DNA of 64,000 bases from Phytoseiulus persimilis (taxonomy: Eukaryota; Arthropoda; Arachnida; Mesostigmata; Phytoseiidae), in assembly GCA_037576195.1 (NCBI GenBank), contig CM075101.1:38378001-38442000 (forward strand). The letters run 5' to 3'. The position numbers and the translations under genes are program-made. Of the stretch, positions 24,071 to 34,656 are shown piece after piece; the stretch's first letter is position 1; every line of letters begins with the position of its first letter. The notes below the pieces were generated by a model. The model ran no database searches, was not told the DNA's origin, and was given only the letters and a program-made list of their open reading frames with translations.

Positions 24071-25636
24071 TTAACCCGTCAGAACGCCCGCTTGTTTTTT
24101 CATCCGATCTTCCAGAAATTCCACTGTCTCTTTATATTTTTGCTCGCGTTTATGAACTTTCACTATTCTCTTCTTGAATTCTTCGGTGACCTGATTATGA
24201 ATTCTCTCTAAGAGCTCAATTTTTCTCAAAAGCCGATGAATTTCCGCTTTAAGTTGATCATTCTCCTCCTCTTGCTTTCTCCGCAGTTCTTCCTCTACCC
24301 TAATTCTCTCCTCCGAGAGACGATCACTTTCTTTTTTCAGTTCTGCCATCGATCTGTGGATTCGTTTCGTTTCATCCTTCAGGTCATTCAGGGCTGCCTC
24401 GGCATCACTTAGTTTCTTGACCAGTCGCTCGTTTTCATCACATTTTCCGCTGTACTTTTGCTCGAGAAGATCCCGTTTCGCTTTCTCGTCAAGGAACTCG
24501 CGCCGGCGGTCCATTACTTCCTGCAATGTGCTATCGCGAAACAGTTTCTCCTCTTTGAGACGCTGATCTCGCTCGATTCGTTCGTTTTCAAGAACGTTCT
24601 GCAGTTTTTCGGCCAGCGTATCGCGCTCCCGGGCGACTCTGTGTGCTTCCTCTCTCAGGAGCTCAACTTTCTCTAGAGATGATGTCAACTGGCATCGAAC
24701 GTCACTGAGTTGAGCCTCGAGCTGTAACTTGATTTTTTCCACCTTGGAAGCCACCCACCGTTCTCTTTCATTCCGGTTTTCCAAAAGTTTTGACTGGAGT
24801 TGAGTAACAGTTTTCTGAAGATCTTGCAGGTGATTGAGCATCGTATTACGCTCGGTCACCGCCAGCTCTGCTGTATGAATCGTATTCTCAGCATGCTGCA
24901 GGGCTTGCGATAGCTGAGCCTCTAGCTGTTCGCCTCGATCTTTTAGGCGTTCTACTTTTGTCTCGAGCTCTCGACATTGGGTTTTCCGTTTTTCAATATG
25001 GCTCTCCTGCAATTCTGATTTCGAAAGCAGGTTCCGATGAGATAGCTCTAAATCGTTGTACTGTCGCTGTAGGTTTTCCATTGCACGCAAAATATCACCG
25101 ACTTTCAGCTGATTATCGTCCACTGTAGTTTCCCCGTCCTTGAGCAGTCTCCAAGTCAGCTGATGCACTGAGGATGACGCGTTGCGAAGCTCTTTCTGAG
25201 TCAACTGCAGTTTCCGTTCTAGCGAATCCACTTTCACAAGGTGTTCTTCACGAAGTTTGAGTATAGCGGCTTCGAAATCCTCGGGTGAAACAAACCCTAT
25301 TCTTGCTTTCAAGTCCGCGTCCATCCGAGACATTTCTTCTATTGTGCTTTCGAACAGTCTCAACGCTTTATCCCTGGCTGCCAGAGCATCGTCCCGCTCT
25401 TCCTGGAGGGTGGCTAAGACTTCGGCGTTCCCAGAGTTTCGGCATTCTTCGATCAAATTCAAACGCACTCGAACCTGATGTTTTAGCTCACTCAGCAGCC
25501 ACTTGTTCTCCTCGACCACTTTTTCGACTTCGTTTCTGCATTCCGACAGCTCCTCCTTGAGCAAATGCAATTCTTTCGGCACGCTGTCGAGGAAGCTTCG
25601 CATATCCTGGGTCAACTCCCTCCTTTTGGCTGACAT
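24071..25636 (-). CDS. Long coiled-coil protein, possibly centrosomal
   Basis: A single exon of 521 residues that is almost entirely predicted coiled coil: dense Glu/Lys/Arg/Gln with Leu heptads from about residue 15 to the end. Example stretches are LQEERDDALAARDKALRLFE and EEELRRKQEEENDQLKAEIH. There is no signal peptide, membrane helix or globular domain. Many centriolar and ciliary scaffold proteins (CEP83, SCLT1, CCDC families) look like this, but composition alone cannot separate them. A poly(A) signal close to the stop supports a real transcript. The start ATG (MSAKRRELTQ) at 25636 is the first in frame. Confidence 0.75.
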   Translation of the reverse strand: MSAKRRELTQDMRSFLDSVPKELHLLKEELSECRNEVEKVVEENKWLLSELKHQVRVRLNLIEECRNSGNAEVLATLQEERDDALAARDKALRLFESTIEEMSRMDADLKARIGFVSPEDFEAAILKLREEHLVKVDSLERKLQLTQKELRNASSSVHQLTWRLLKDGETTVDDNQLKVGDILRAMENLQRQYNDLELSHRNLLSKSELQESHIEKRKTQCRELETKVERLKDRGEQLEAQLSQALQHAENTIHTAELAVTERNTMLNHLQDLQKTVTQLQSKLLENRNERERWVASKVEKIKLQLEAQLSDVRCQLTSSLEKVELLREEAHRVARERDTLAEKLQNVLENERIERDQRLKEEKLFRDSTLQEVMDRRREFLDEKAKRDLLEQKYSGKCDENERLVKKLSDAEAALNDLKDETKRIHRSMAELKKESDRLSEERIRVEEELRRKQEEENDQLKAEIHRLLRKIELLERIHNQVTEEFKKRIVKVHKREQKYKETVEFLEDRMKKQAGVLTG

Positions 25637-27056
25637 GGCGAGCGTTTCCGGAAATCAGACAGGGCACAGGCAATAACACGTCGGCCTGGAAGGAGCTCGT
25701 TCTGGTCACATCCGAATAAGTGCGCCAACTCAGAACACGACCTCACCGGCTACCTATTTGTTTCAGTGGGGTTCCCATGGAGATAGCGGGCTCTCCGCTT
25801 AGACAGTGCTGTCGTTGGACTCGAACCAGAAAATGCTAGCGGCGATTCAGTCAATTATCCCGATTGCATGAGGAGTTGGCGGTCAGAATGCAGAGATAAC
25901 ATGATGGCGGAGGTCTATTTGGAAATCGGTTGACAAGTACGACTGTGATCGGCGGTGCCGGGATATAAGAAGTGTCAGCTTTCGGTTGATGGCCGCATCG
26001 ATGGGGAGTGATCGTGATGCGCAGACGCTGCTCGATATTTGTAAAAAATAAAAGAGGGCGAATGCAAGTCTCAAGAGCGCTTTCAGCGAATGGAAAAGAG
26101 AGTTTTTGCTCAGTGGCTCGCCAATGCGCGAACTTTGTTGTGGCTGCTCTTCCGACCCCACCTTTTCCGTTTTCTACTTGTACACTTGAGCTGTCCGGCT
26201 GGAAGGGCCTCACATCGAAATCTGTTTCGCTCAATGCCTTTGCCTTTCAATCTTGCCATCCTTTGTTCGGAAGCACAGCGTGTCGCACTCGCTGAACAGG
26301 ACTGGGTTGTGGCATCAAGACTGTTGCCGGAGGTCGAAGAAGTCCGAGCCGATTCGACATGTCTTCAATAGCGTGTCGGAGAAAAGAAAGCTGGAACGCA
26401 GATTTCAAGCGACATTCTAAGATGCAGTCGGCTCGTGATCGTGGCCGCCGCGATTAACAGCTGCAAGATACGCCCGATCGCTGCCAATGGGAATCGACTC
26501 CGAGCTGGAGATGAGTCTGCGCTACTCCTCGCAGGCCTCGATGCCTTTGCCTTAGTTCTTCGCAAAGTTGCGTTATGGAAGACGATCGAATCTTGGAACT
26601 TATCATCTTCGAGAAGATCAGGTGGCGATAAGGGAGCGACTCCGTCATCTGATGCCTTTCGGCAGAAAACTTCAGCATTTGGTGTCGAAAGAACACATCA
26701 AGCTCGTTGTCGAAAGCAATTTCCGACGACTTTCCACATTTCCGTTGCTCGGCTGACACCTTCATTGCCTGAGTTGTGATGCTCGGTCGAAACTCCCTCG
26801 CTCACGACTGGGGCGTGCGTCTGGAGACCCGCCTTCACCGAAGTCGACAGCGGCATCTTCACGCAGCTTTATTTCATTCAGATCACTCGGTCTATATACG
26901 TGACGAACAATGTTCTTCTCCGACGCTGAAACCTCCCGCTTAAGACTCTGCTGGAAATACTAGTTCGAAACCACTGCTTCATGGAGTTTCTCCTGCCTGT
27001 CTGAGCACGGTTTTCTCTCTGAACGTTGCGCGGAAGTCCGTCAGGAGCAATCAACG
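25637..27056. other. Intergenic, unassigned short frames
   Basis: Frames at 25851-26234 (minus), 26008-26295 and 26435-26779 (plus) overlap on both strands and carry no recognisable domain. Nothing here reaches the level of a supported gene. Confidence 0.4.
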
Positions 27057-27378
27057 ATGGAAGTTCCAAGTCTCACTGGGAAGGATGAAGTTGGAGGGGA
27101 GCCACCACGCTCCATGAAACTTTCATCGCTACCGAACAGGGTTCGTGTCCTTCCCCCTGGACCCGTCAACAGTGAGTTTGACCCTGGCAGAGATTGTGGG
27201 TCAAATCAGAGTGACATGCAACCGAGTTTCGATGAGCTCAACCTGGAAGCGCTCCCGCACTGGCAACCTCCGTCATCTCCGATGAAACGGCCCAACAAGA
27301 GCATCGTCTGGAACTGGAAACCAAGAGAGGGCTATGTGTATCCTGAGACGTCTGATGATGCGTTGCAAATTATCCCAG
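27057..27378 (+). CDS. Hypothetical 5' exon
   Basis: An open frame starts with ATG at 27057 and runs 107 codons to a good donor (CCAG|GTGAGG) in phase 1. The product is Pro/Ser-rich and polar, with the block ALPHWQPPSSPMK and a Trp-rich segment IVWNWKPREGY. I do not recognise it. It could be the first exon of an otherwise untraced gene, or an N-terminal cytoplasmic exon of the Frizzled-LDLa gene 2.1 kb downstream. I found no phase-compatible exon that links the two. Confidence 0.35.
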
Positions 27379-29520
27379 GTGAGGATTCTTTATGAGATCA
27401 TCTCTCCCACGTTGAACTTCCAACAGTTGCATGCAGCGACTATTCAGCTTTGAGGCGGGTGGATTTCATAGAAGCACGCTGCGGTCCTTCCTGAACGGCG
27501 GCGAATCGACCCGTAATTTTTGAGGAGTGGGCTTCTCTCCTTCAAAACTAGCTGCCCACAAGGAGCTGCAATGCAGGGCACCCGGCGAACGTTCGATTAC
27601 AAGTAGAGTCGAGTCCGGAAGGACAGCCATGTATCCCAACACGGAATGACATGCGGAGTTCTCACAGCCTTTGCTGGCTCCTGAAGAGTTGGACCAGTTT
27701 GATGACAAAGGGGAGGAGTCGCCATCGGAAAAAAAGAACTTTGAAAGCTGGACGAGCACGACAATGCTTGTCCAAAAGTCTAAGACTTCCCCGCCTGCCT
27801 TTTTGTGTCAAACCGTTGCTTTCCGAAGACCAACCGCCTGCGGATGCCCCTGATGAAAGTATTACCGACGTGATAGGTACTCGGGGAGTGAGCTTCTGTT
27901 TGGACATACTAAAGCCCATGGCTGATCGGATTTGATCCGCTTTCACTCAGATTTGCCCCGTATGACTTTTTCGATCAACTGAAACATTAACTCATGAATC
28001 TGCTCACAGTTTTACGGACAAAAAACGCAAGCCAGCCTCAATTGCAGCACCGAGTGTGAAATCCTCCGTCATGCTTGGCCTACCCTCAAGGGCTCGCGAG
28101 CGTGGCCGTGAGCTCGGAAGAATATCGATCTCTCCAACTGTTGCGCGAAAGCCGCCCGGGTAAACTTCCTCAAGAAAGTCTGTAAAGGATTATGCTGAAA
28201 GTCAAACATGTGTGATAGAATGCGGTTTTTAGTGTGATTGATAACGCGCTGTTCCAAAATTATAGCGGGACCACAGTCAGATTCACCGGCATCCATTTTG
28301 TTGACTATAGTTTATCCAAGCACCACCACCACTGGTAACGGCTTCAGACCATTATCGTAACAAAACACGGGATGCCTTTCAAGCAGTTGGCGACGACCAT
28401 TCGGGATCCTCCATGCTCCTCATTCAGAAGTCTTTCATTGCATAGCTAGCAAAAGAACTCTTCTTCAGGTGACCTAGTAACGGCGTGATGGTAGTGGTGG
28501 CTCCGCTATCACCCCTCTGGCGGCTTCAGAAGCTTGCTCGAACTCTTCTTTCAAGAATAGCACAATGACACTAGTTTGTAATGAATCGGATCAGAGCACC
28601 GCTGGAATCCCAGCTTGAATCTTGATGACAAGTTGTCCTAAGCGAGACCAGGAAATGTGTTGACTTCTCGGACTTCGTCAGTCCAGACCAGTGGTGGGCA
28701 CTAAATTTCTCTCGCGGACCAGAACGCGGGCTGAGAAACTTCCGACGGACCACAATGTTCCAACATGGTCGACACCAGATGGATGTACACTCTCACCATC
28801 CAGTTTTTCGAGTTCCCCATTTGATGTTTCCGATGAGCAGAAGGTATTCTCAGTCACCTTTCACAAGAAGGTTGGCGAAACTCGACAATTTGGAGCTTAA
28901 AACCGTTGAGCTCGACTTCGAGCGCATATTTCGTCAAGTACGTCAAGTACCGGAACATATCCTGTCAGCTCGATCAGGTTTGAGCGTCCATGATGCGGAA
29001 TACGATGATTGACGAGAACGGTCGGAGAGACTGCTTGGGAAAATAGAGCAAATCTCGGAATTCAGTATGAAGTGCGTCTCAAATCTTGAATTCTCATGCT
29101 GAGAGCTGCTGCCACTGCATCACTGATCCAGACATTCACTTTACATGACTGAACTTCCTAATTTCACTGCAGCTCTCGAATATTCTCTCAACACATTCAA
29201 TGCTCAAATCTCGATCCCATGGAGGTGAAAAATATATTCATTCTGTCTCTCGGAATTATTTGCAGAACTCGCATCTCCACCCGCGAGACCTCCGAGGGGT
29301 ATGCCGCGGCCGGTTCTTGGCAGGTCTACCGTGGCTTTTCGCCCTCAAAGACCACCGCCAATCGTAGGCGATCATCTGTTCAGTTCGCTCAACTTTCCAA
29401 CGCAGTCCGATGTGACATTCAGTGTGAGTCACGCCGAAACTAAATCGAAGCACTAATCTCTGGATATGGATTTCTCGAAATCCAAGCATTCGTTAATCAA
29501 GACTCTCAATTCAGCTTCCC
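27379..29520. other. Region with possible 5' exon of the Frizzled-LDLa gene
   Basis: A plausible coding exon lies at 29266-29423 (acceptor tatttgcag, donor AGT|GTGAGT). It joins in phase 0 to the acceptor at 29514, just before the ATG at 29521, and would add a Pro/Arg-rich cytoplasmic segment (ARPPRGMPRPVLGR). Another frame at 28755-29012 is open but unassigned. A direct repeat of cgtcaagta occurs near 28934-28951. Confidence 0.35.
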
Positions 29521-31142
29521 ATGGAACGGTCAAATTTGACGCTCCTGCACGAGTCGTCGATATATGAGGCTCCGTCCTCGGGAGCCGCACTTAAATCGTT
29601 AACGAAAAATCCGGACACTTCTCCCGACCTCAACGAAGTCAGCCTATCCGCGTACGAGAAACAAGACGTAGAGGCAAACTGCCTATGCTGCTGCTTTACA
29701 ACGTTCTGTCTAGTCATGTCGATCATATTGCTCACGGCGTCCGCCGTGCTGGCCATCATCCATGGGGGTAAGCTCCACTAGAATTACTTTGAGGTCTTCA
29801 GAGAGTTCGCCACGAATGAAGGCGAGGCATGAACGGGAGCTCACGGACACTCGCTTGGGTGGAGTTCTAACTCGTGATCGTAGCGTTTCCGATGAAATGA
29901 TTGTCTGTGTAAAGATGTCCCTCTAATCTCGGGAGAATCTCAGCCGAAGTTTACAGGAGGAAAATCGCAACCTTGGATCCAGACACATTCTTTTACACAC
30001 TGCCTGGAACGATCAAGGAGAGCGCGAGCTCATCACGCGCCGCGATCGTTGCTTCGTCTTGTGAGCCTTTCATAATAGAGCCGTGCATCCCTTATTTGAA
30101 GTACAATCATACAGGTGAGCGCGTTCTGTCAACGAAACTGACGCAAGCGGCAATATGGGAAGGAGTGGGCGGATATCGGAGTTTTTAGGTTTCCTGCTGC
30201 CATAAGCCTTAAATTCTGAACTGATTTCATGTGTTTGATGAAATAGGGTTCCCGAATCTCGTCGGACACAACACCTCGAAAGATCTCGACAAAGATTTAA
30301 GCTTGTTTCGTGAGGTTATGGACGGCGAATGCTACGCTCTGGCGTCGAATCTCCTCTGCAGACTCTTGCAGCCGCAGTGCAACTCCGCCACGCAGCTAAA
30401 GGTTTGGCTCTTTATTGTTGTCGGAAGGGTCGCCGTGAGCGGCTCTCTCCATGAAGTCATCCCGTACGATTGGTTTCTTCTAGGCAATGACTCTCCGACC
30501 TGTTTCGATTCCAGGTTAACCCTCCATGCCGTGGCTTTTGTGAATACTTCCTCCACAAATGCGACCCATCGATTCCCGAAAAGATCCGCCAACGGATCAA
30601 CTGCTATCGGTTGCGCAGTGAAGATTGCATCGATAGACCCCGTAAGCATTCCATTTCCGTGCTCCCGACGGAGCAGAGTTTTTGTCGCAAAACAATTCGA
30701 TGGATATTCGATTCTGGGTAACAAAATGTCAACAGAAAAGAATGTGACTCCCTGTCTTTGACTGTTATGTTTTGCCTGCTCTTTGCCTTTCCTGCAGCAG
30801 GCTATGCAATATAGAACGAGCTGGCGGGGTTGAGTATAAGTCTTTCTTTTCCTTTGCTTTCGTAGCTTGTTCGGAAGAGTTAAGGGCGTTGAAAGAAGAC
30901 AACAGAATTTGCGATGGCAACATCGATTGTGAAGACCGCACTGATGAAGCTGATTGCCCGACCGAGCCCCCAACGACCAACACAACTACAGGTGAATGGC
31001 AACCTAGCTCATGCTAAATATTCTAGTCACGAGAGACATGTTCTGGACGATGATGTAGTCTTTTTGCACTTCCAAACTCAATGCTCTTCCTACAGGCACG
31101 AAGGACTCTAAATGGTACGAATCTACTGATCCTTTCCGATAG
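29521..31142 (+). CDS. Type II membrane protein with Frizzled and LDLa domains
   Basis: Six exons: 29521-29767, 29944-30114, 30247-30401, 30515-30641, 30866-30991, 31096-31142; all phases agree, about 290 residues. Order: polar N-terminus (about 58 residues), Cys-rich membrane helix (CLCCCFTTFCLVMSIILLTA), extracellular stem, Frizzled-type Cys-rich domain (CEPFIIEPCIPYLKYNHTGFPN, then CYALASNLLCRLLQPQC and NPPCRGFCEYFLHKC), one complete LDL-receptor class A repeat ending in CDGNIDCEDRTDEADC, a Thr-rich linker, and a short tail (KWYESTDPFR) to a stop. The architecture matches the N-terminal half of corin-type serine proteases, but no SRCR or trypsin domain follows before the next gene. An extra 5' exon at 29266-29423 may extend the cytoplasmic part. 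The family role (ligand or Wnt binding, or a protease relative) is unknown here. Confidence 0.8.
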
Positions 31143-31263
31143 CGAGATGATGGATTCCCGAAGCGCGGAAGACTGTCCGAGGAGCCCTCAATCAAAATAC
31201 AGTGTGAATAAGTGCAAAAAGCAACAGACTTGGATATTTAGGGTAGCCGTTCGGAGTTCTCCC

Positions 31264-31269
31264 AATAAA
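31264..31269 (+). promoter_or_regulatory. Polyadenylation signal, Frizzled-LDLa gene
   Basis: AATAAA about 120 nt after the stop at 31142. It supports transcript termination before any protease exon. Confidence 0.55.
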
Positions 31270-31649
31270 GAAGGTGTTCACAACGCTTCACGCGAAATCT
31301 TTCCGAGACATCCCACTCCGGTGAGCTTCAAACATCCGAACACCAGGCTCGCTCCGGAGGAGTACCACATTCATACTCTTCCGTCTAGAAGGGCACGAAA
31401 ATTGTAGATTCTTCCAGCCGATAAACCTGCAGAGGCACCGCATTGGCTCATAGTAGCTCGTTGAGTCCTGTCAGAGTGGAGTGGGCAAAACACTATTCGA
31501 AGATTGATCGGATGCACGCTTCTAAGTATACAATGCAACTTTAATGAACATTTGTTTCGTTTGATGCAATTCTCTCTAATCAACTAAAATATGATGAGGA
31601 TACCATTTGGAAAAAATCGTGTGGATACCACCCAACTCTTTCACATGAA

Positions 31650-32641
31650 TCACTGAGGAAGATTGATCAGTGTGTTCTGTCCGTGGGGCAGATATGCGAC
31701 GTTGCGTGCGCGACTGAGCTGCGCTGCAATATCTTCGGCGGCTTCGAGACGTCGGAGTTCTACCAAGGCATCGCCAGCCTCGGCGAAGGCCTTAGCCAGC
31801 AGCGTGGCTGCCTGGGAATCTCCTTCAGCCGATATTATAGCGGCTTTCTTTTGCTGTTCAGCTTTCTCGACCAAGAATCTCGCTCTTTCCGCTTCTTGTT
31901 GCGCAACTTGTTTCAACTCCACAGCTTGCGTGAACTCCCGACCGAACGTCAAATGTGTGATCGAAATATCGTCGAGAATCAATCCGAATTGAGTAGCACG
32001 TTCCACCAGCTCTTCGGAAACTCTTTGGCTCACGAGCTCTCGCTGAGTGATCATTTCGGACGCGTCGAATTGGGCAACCACAGCCTTGAGAACTTCAGTA
32101 GTGATTGATGGCAGAACCCTCTCGTCGTAGTCGATACCCAAAGTCGAGAAAATCTTCGGCAACGACTCAGCGGCAGGCCTGAACAGAATACGCAGCGTGA
32201 TATTCACGTTCTGAAGATCCTTCGAACCAGTGATGACAGGAACGTTCCTGGGCTGACTCCTTACATCGTAGATGATTGGCTTCTGAACCCAAGGAATTAG
32301 GAAATGCGTCCCTTCTCCGACGACGGTATTCTTGACACCCGTGAACCGATCGAAGATAACGGCACGATGGCCACCATCGACTGCATAGAAAAGGGATGTC
32401 AGAACTCGATCGATCATGTTCGATGGGAAGCCGGGTTCTTCCGTAGATTCAAAACCACTGAGCCTCACCGGGGGTTCCGTTCGCTGATTTGCGAAGGGTT
32501 TACGTATTGAAGTAATAGACTTGATCTCAAGGAACTGAGGAAGAGCTTACCGTTGTATAAAGCGCTGTTTACAACACCGCCCGCGACGGCGATTCCCAAA
32601 CCAAGCTTCCCCAGCATGTTGAACACCTGAGTTGCGGCCAT
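31650..32641 (-). CDS. PHB: Prohibitin 1
   Basis: Two exons, 32641-32551 and 32380-31650 (G|GTAAGC donor; ttttctatgcag acceptor), give 273 residues; human PHB1 has 272. The N-terminus [30 protein letters not shown] is the non-cleaved hydrophobic anchor to the mitochondrial inner membrane. The SPFH/Band-7 domain follows ([45 protein letters not shown]), then the coiled-coil and the conserved end ([20 protein letters not shown]). It forms rings with PHB2 that scaffold the inner membrane and restrain the m-AAA protease. The start ATG has the family N-terminus, so the start is secure. A variant signal ATTAAA lies at about 31540-31545 on the minus strand. Confidence 0.97.
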
Positions 32642-33640
32642 TCTGATCTGGAATCGAAAAACTCGTCCCTTAGTTCGCCTGTTCGGGATAGCGGCCGCAT
32701 AATTTCCAACAGAATCAGGGCCGGAACGGCTAGGACAACCACAGTTTAGCGCCGGGAAATTCGATCAGACCAGACATTATAACATTGGAGGAGACGGAGT
32801 TGAACGTAAGCTGACGCAAGAAAGCGGCATGCGCGAACTTGTCCCAAGGTTAAATGCGCTCGCTACCCTAATAAACGTCTTCGAGCGACTCAAGTCCCGG
32901 AGCACCTACACCGAAACTAATGCTCGATTTATGAGGCCACCCTGGGGTGGGACACGTCCCAGGAGGGGCACAGAAATCACTTTCGAGTTCTAACACGTGG
33001 ATACGCGCACCACAACTTTCCGATACAAGCAGTGAGCAACGCTATGCCTCGTCAGGTCACACGGAACTCGTAGAGTGAATGAAGGGACTCACCTCGGTGA
33101 AGTGAATCTGGATACTGGTTCAAAACTCCTCCGAAACGAACTTGACGCAAACTATTTTCAAGAATTCATATGAGGCACTCACGATTTTAGGTGACCGGCT
33201 CTTCGGCTGCTAGCGTTGACTTCGCCGTCGTTTCGGAACGAGGGCGCTGCGATCGCTCCACAGCTAGCGTTGACGCAGACAGTTGAGTTCAAGGCAGCCG
33301 TCCTCGATCACGAGTTGTACATATACGGGATCATCCGCGGACGATTTCCTCACGGAATCGGACACTTGGATGGACTCTCGCGAATCGGAAAATTCGTTAG
33401 CTCCGGGGCCGGAAACTTGGAGGAAGTCGAGGCCGTCGTTTATCTTCTTCTCTCCCCAAACGAACGGAGAGTCGAGCCGCCGATACACGTCATGTGGTTG
33501 TTGTTCGACAGTATCCTATTCTCTTGTGAACTTCAGAGAACTGTAAAGTCTCTAATTTGTTAGCATGTCAAGTGCATGGTGACGACCGCAATTTCGTATT
33601 GTTACACTCCGAGTTCGGACGAGCTCTTCAGTCGACTACT
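32642..33640. other. Upstream region between PHB and DHDDS
   Basis: The two genes are head-to-head, so both promoters should lie here. A frame at 33216-33563 (plus) and its antisense 33264-33488 are both open; neither shows a recognisable domain. One could be a 5' untranslated or coding exon of DHDDS, but no phase-compatible junction stands out. Confidence 0.4.
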
Positions 33641-34567
33641 ATGCCAATGAAAACTGCTGACAGAGAAGGGCTCCTCCGAAACTATGAACTTTCATGGCTG
33701 CAGAAAACCGCTATGCGGATTTTGGCTCAGGGTCGAATCCCACGACACGTTGCTCTGATCATGGACGGAAACCGAAGGTATGCCAAACAACTCAATCAGA
33801 GAACCATCGATGGTCACAACAAAGGATTTGGCAAGCTCTCCGAAGTTCTCTTCTGGTGTCGAGAGCTCGGAGTCACCGAAGTGACTGTGTATGCCTTCTC
33901 GATAGAAAACTTCAAACGCACGAAAGATGAGGTCGACGCTCTCCTGAATCTAGCGGAGGAAAAATTCCGGAGTCTCTTAGACGACCACGAGACTTTGGTA
34001 GAGCACCAGGTATGCATCCGAATCCTGGGCCAGACATCGTATCTGCCGGTGTCTCTGCAACAGTTATGCGCGGAGCTCATGCTTCGAACAAGAGACCATC
34101 AGAAGTGCTTCGTGAATATTGCACTGAGTTATACGGCTCGTGAGGAAATGTGCACTGCCATTGAGGACCTACTCGCCGCCGCCAACGAGGGACTTGTGAA
34201 GCCTAGGAACTTCAATGAAGCCTTGCTCTCGTCAGCGATGTATTCCAAAGACAGCCCCGATCCAGATCTTTTGATCCGAACGTCCGGCGAAGTTCGGTTA
34301 TCAGACTTTCTGCTGTGGCAGACTGGATTCACAGTCGTCGAGTTCATTCCGGAGCTGTGGCCAAAGTTGACTGTTTGGCAGTTTCTCAGCGCCATTCTAC
34401 ACTATCAGTGGCAAGCGGGCCGGATCGCCCATTGCTGGCCGAACGCAGCCGAAAATGGAGCAATCGAGGAAGACTTCGAGAAATTCATTGAGCAAAGGAG
34501 ATTACAGAAGCTGCGAGATGCATCCTTAGGCAATGTCGAACAGAAGCCGGTTGAAGACATACAGTGA
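33641..34567 (+). CDS. DHDDS: Dehydrodolichyl diphosphate synthase
   Basis: A single exon of 308 residues, close to the eukaryotic family length (about 330). It is a cis-prenyltransferase: region I HVALIMDGNRRYAKQ, with the catalytic Asp and the Asn/Arg pair; GHNKGFGKL; the region with VYAFSIENFKR; and regions IV-V DLLIRTSGEVRLSDFLLWQ and EFIPELWP. It condenses isopentenyl diphosphate units onto farnesyl diphosphate to give the dolichol precursor, working with the NUS1/NgBR subunit at the ER. I take the start at ATG 33641 (MPMKTADREGLL); a non-ATG frame extends upstream, but family proteins have a short N-terminus. The absence of introns contrasts with most neighbours. Confidence 0.95.
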   Translation: MPMKTADREGLLRNYELSWLQKTAMRILAQGRIPRHVALIMDGNRRYAKQLNQRTIDGHNKGFGKLSEVLFWCRELGVTEVTVYAFSIENFKRTKDEVDALLNLAEEKFRSLLDDHETLVEHQVCIRILGQTSYLPVSLQQLCAELMLRTRDHQKCFVNIALSYTAREEMCTAIEDLLAAANEGLVKPRNFNEALLSSAMYSKDSPDPDLLIRTSGEVRLSDFLLWQTGFTVVEFIPELWPKLTVWQFLSAILHYQWQAGRIAHCWPNAAENGAIEEDFEKFIEQRRLQKLRDASLGNVEQKPVEDIQ

Positions 34568-34650
34568 TTGGTGTTTGTATAAAGGGATATCCTCGATCTA
34601 AAATGTCGCGGCTCCCGGTCGCTAATTTATTGCAAGAAGAAGAGCAGAAA

Positions 34651-34656
34651 AATAAA
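34651..34656 (+). promoter_or_regulatory. Polyadenylation signal, DHDDS
   Basis: AATAAA 84 nt after the DHDDS stop. Confidence 0.6.

Noticed and set aside
25817..25827. B-box-like GGTTCGAGTCC on the minus strand (tRNA candidate)
   Set aside because: No A box at the right distance upstream and no acceptor-stem pairing around it.
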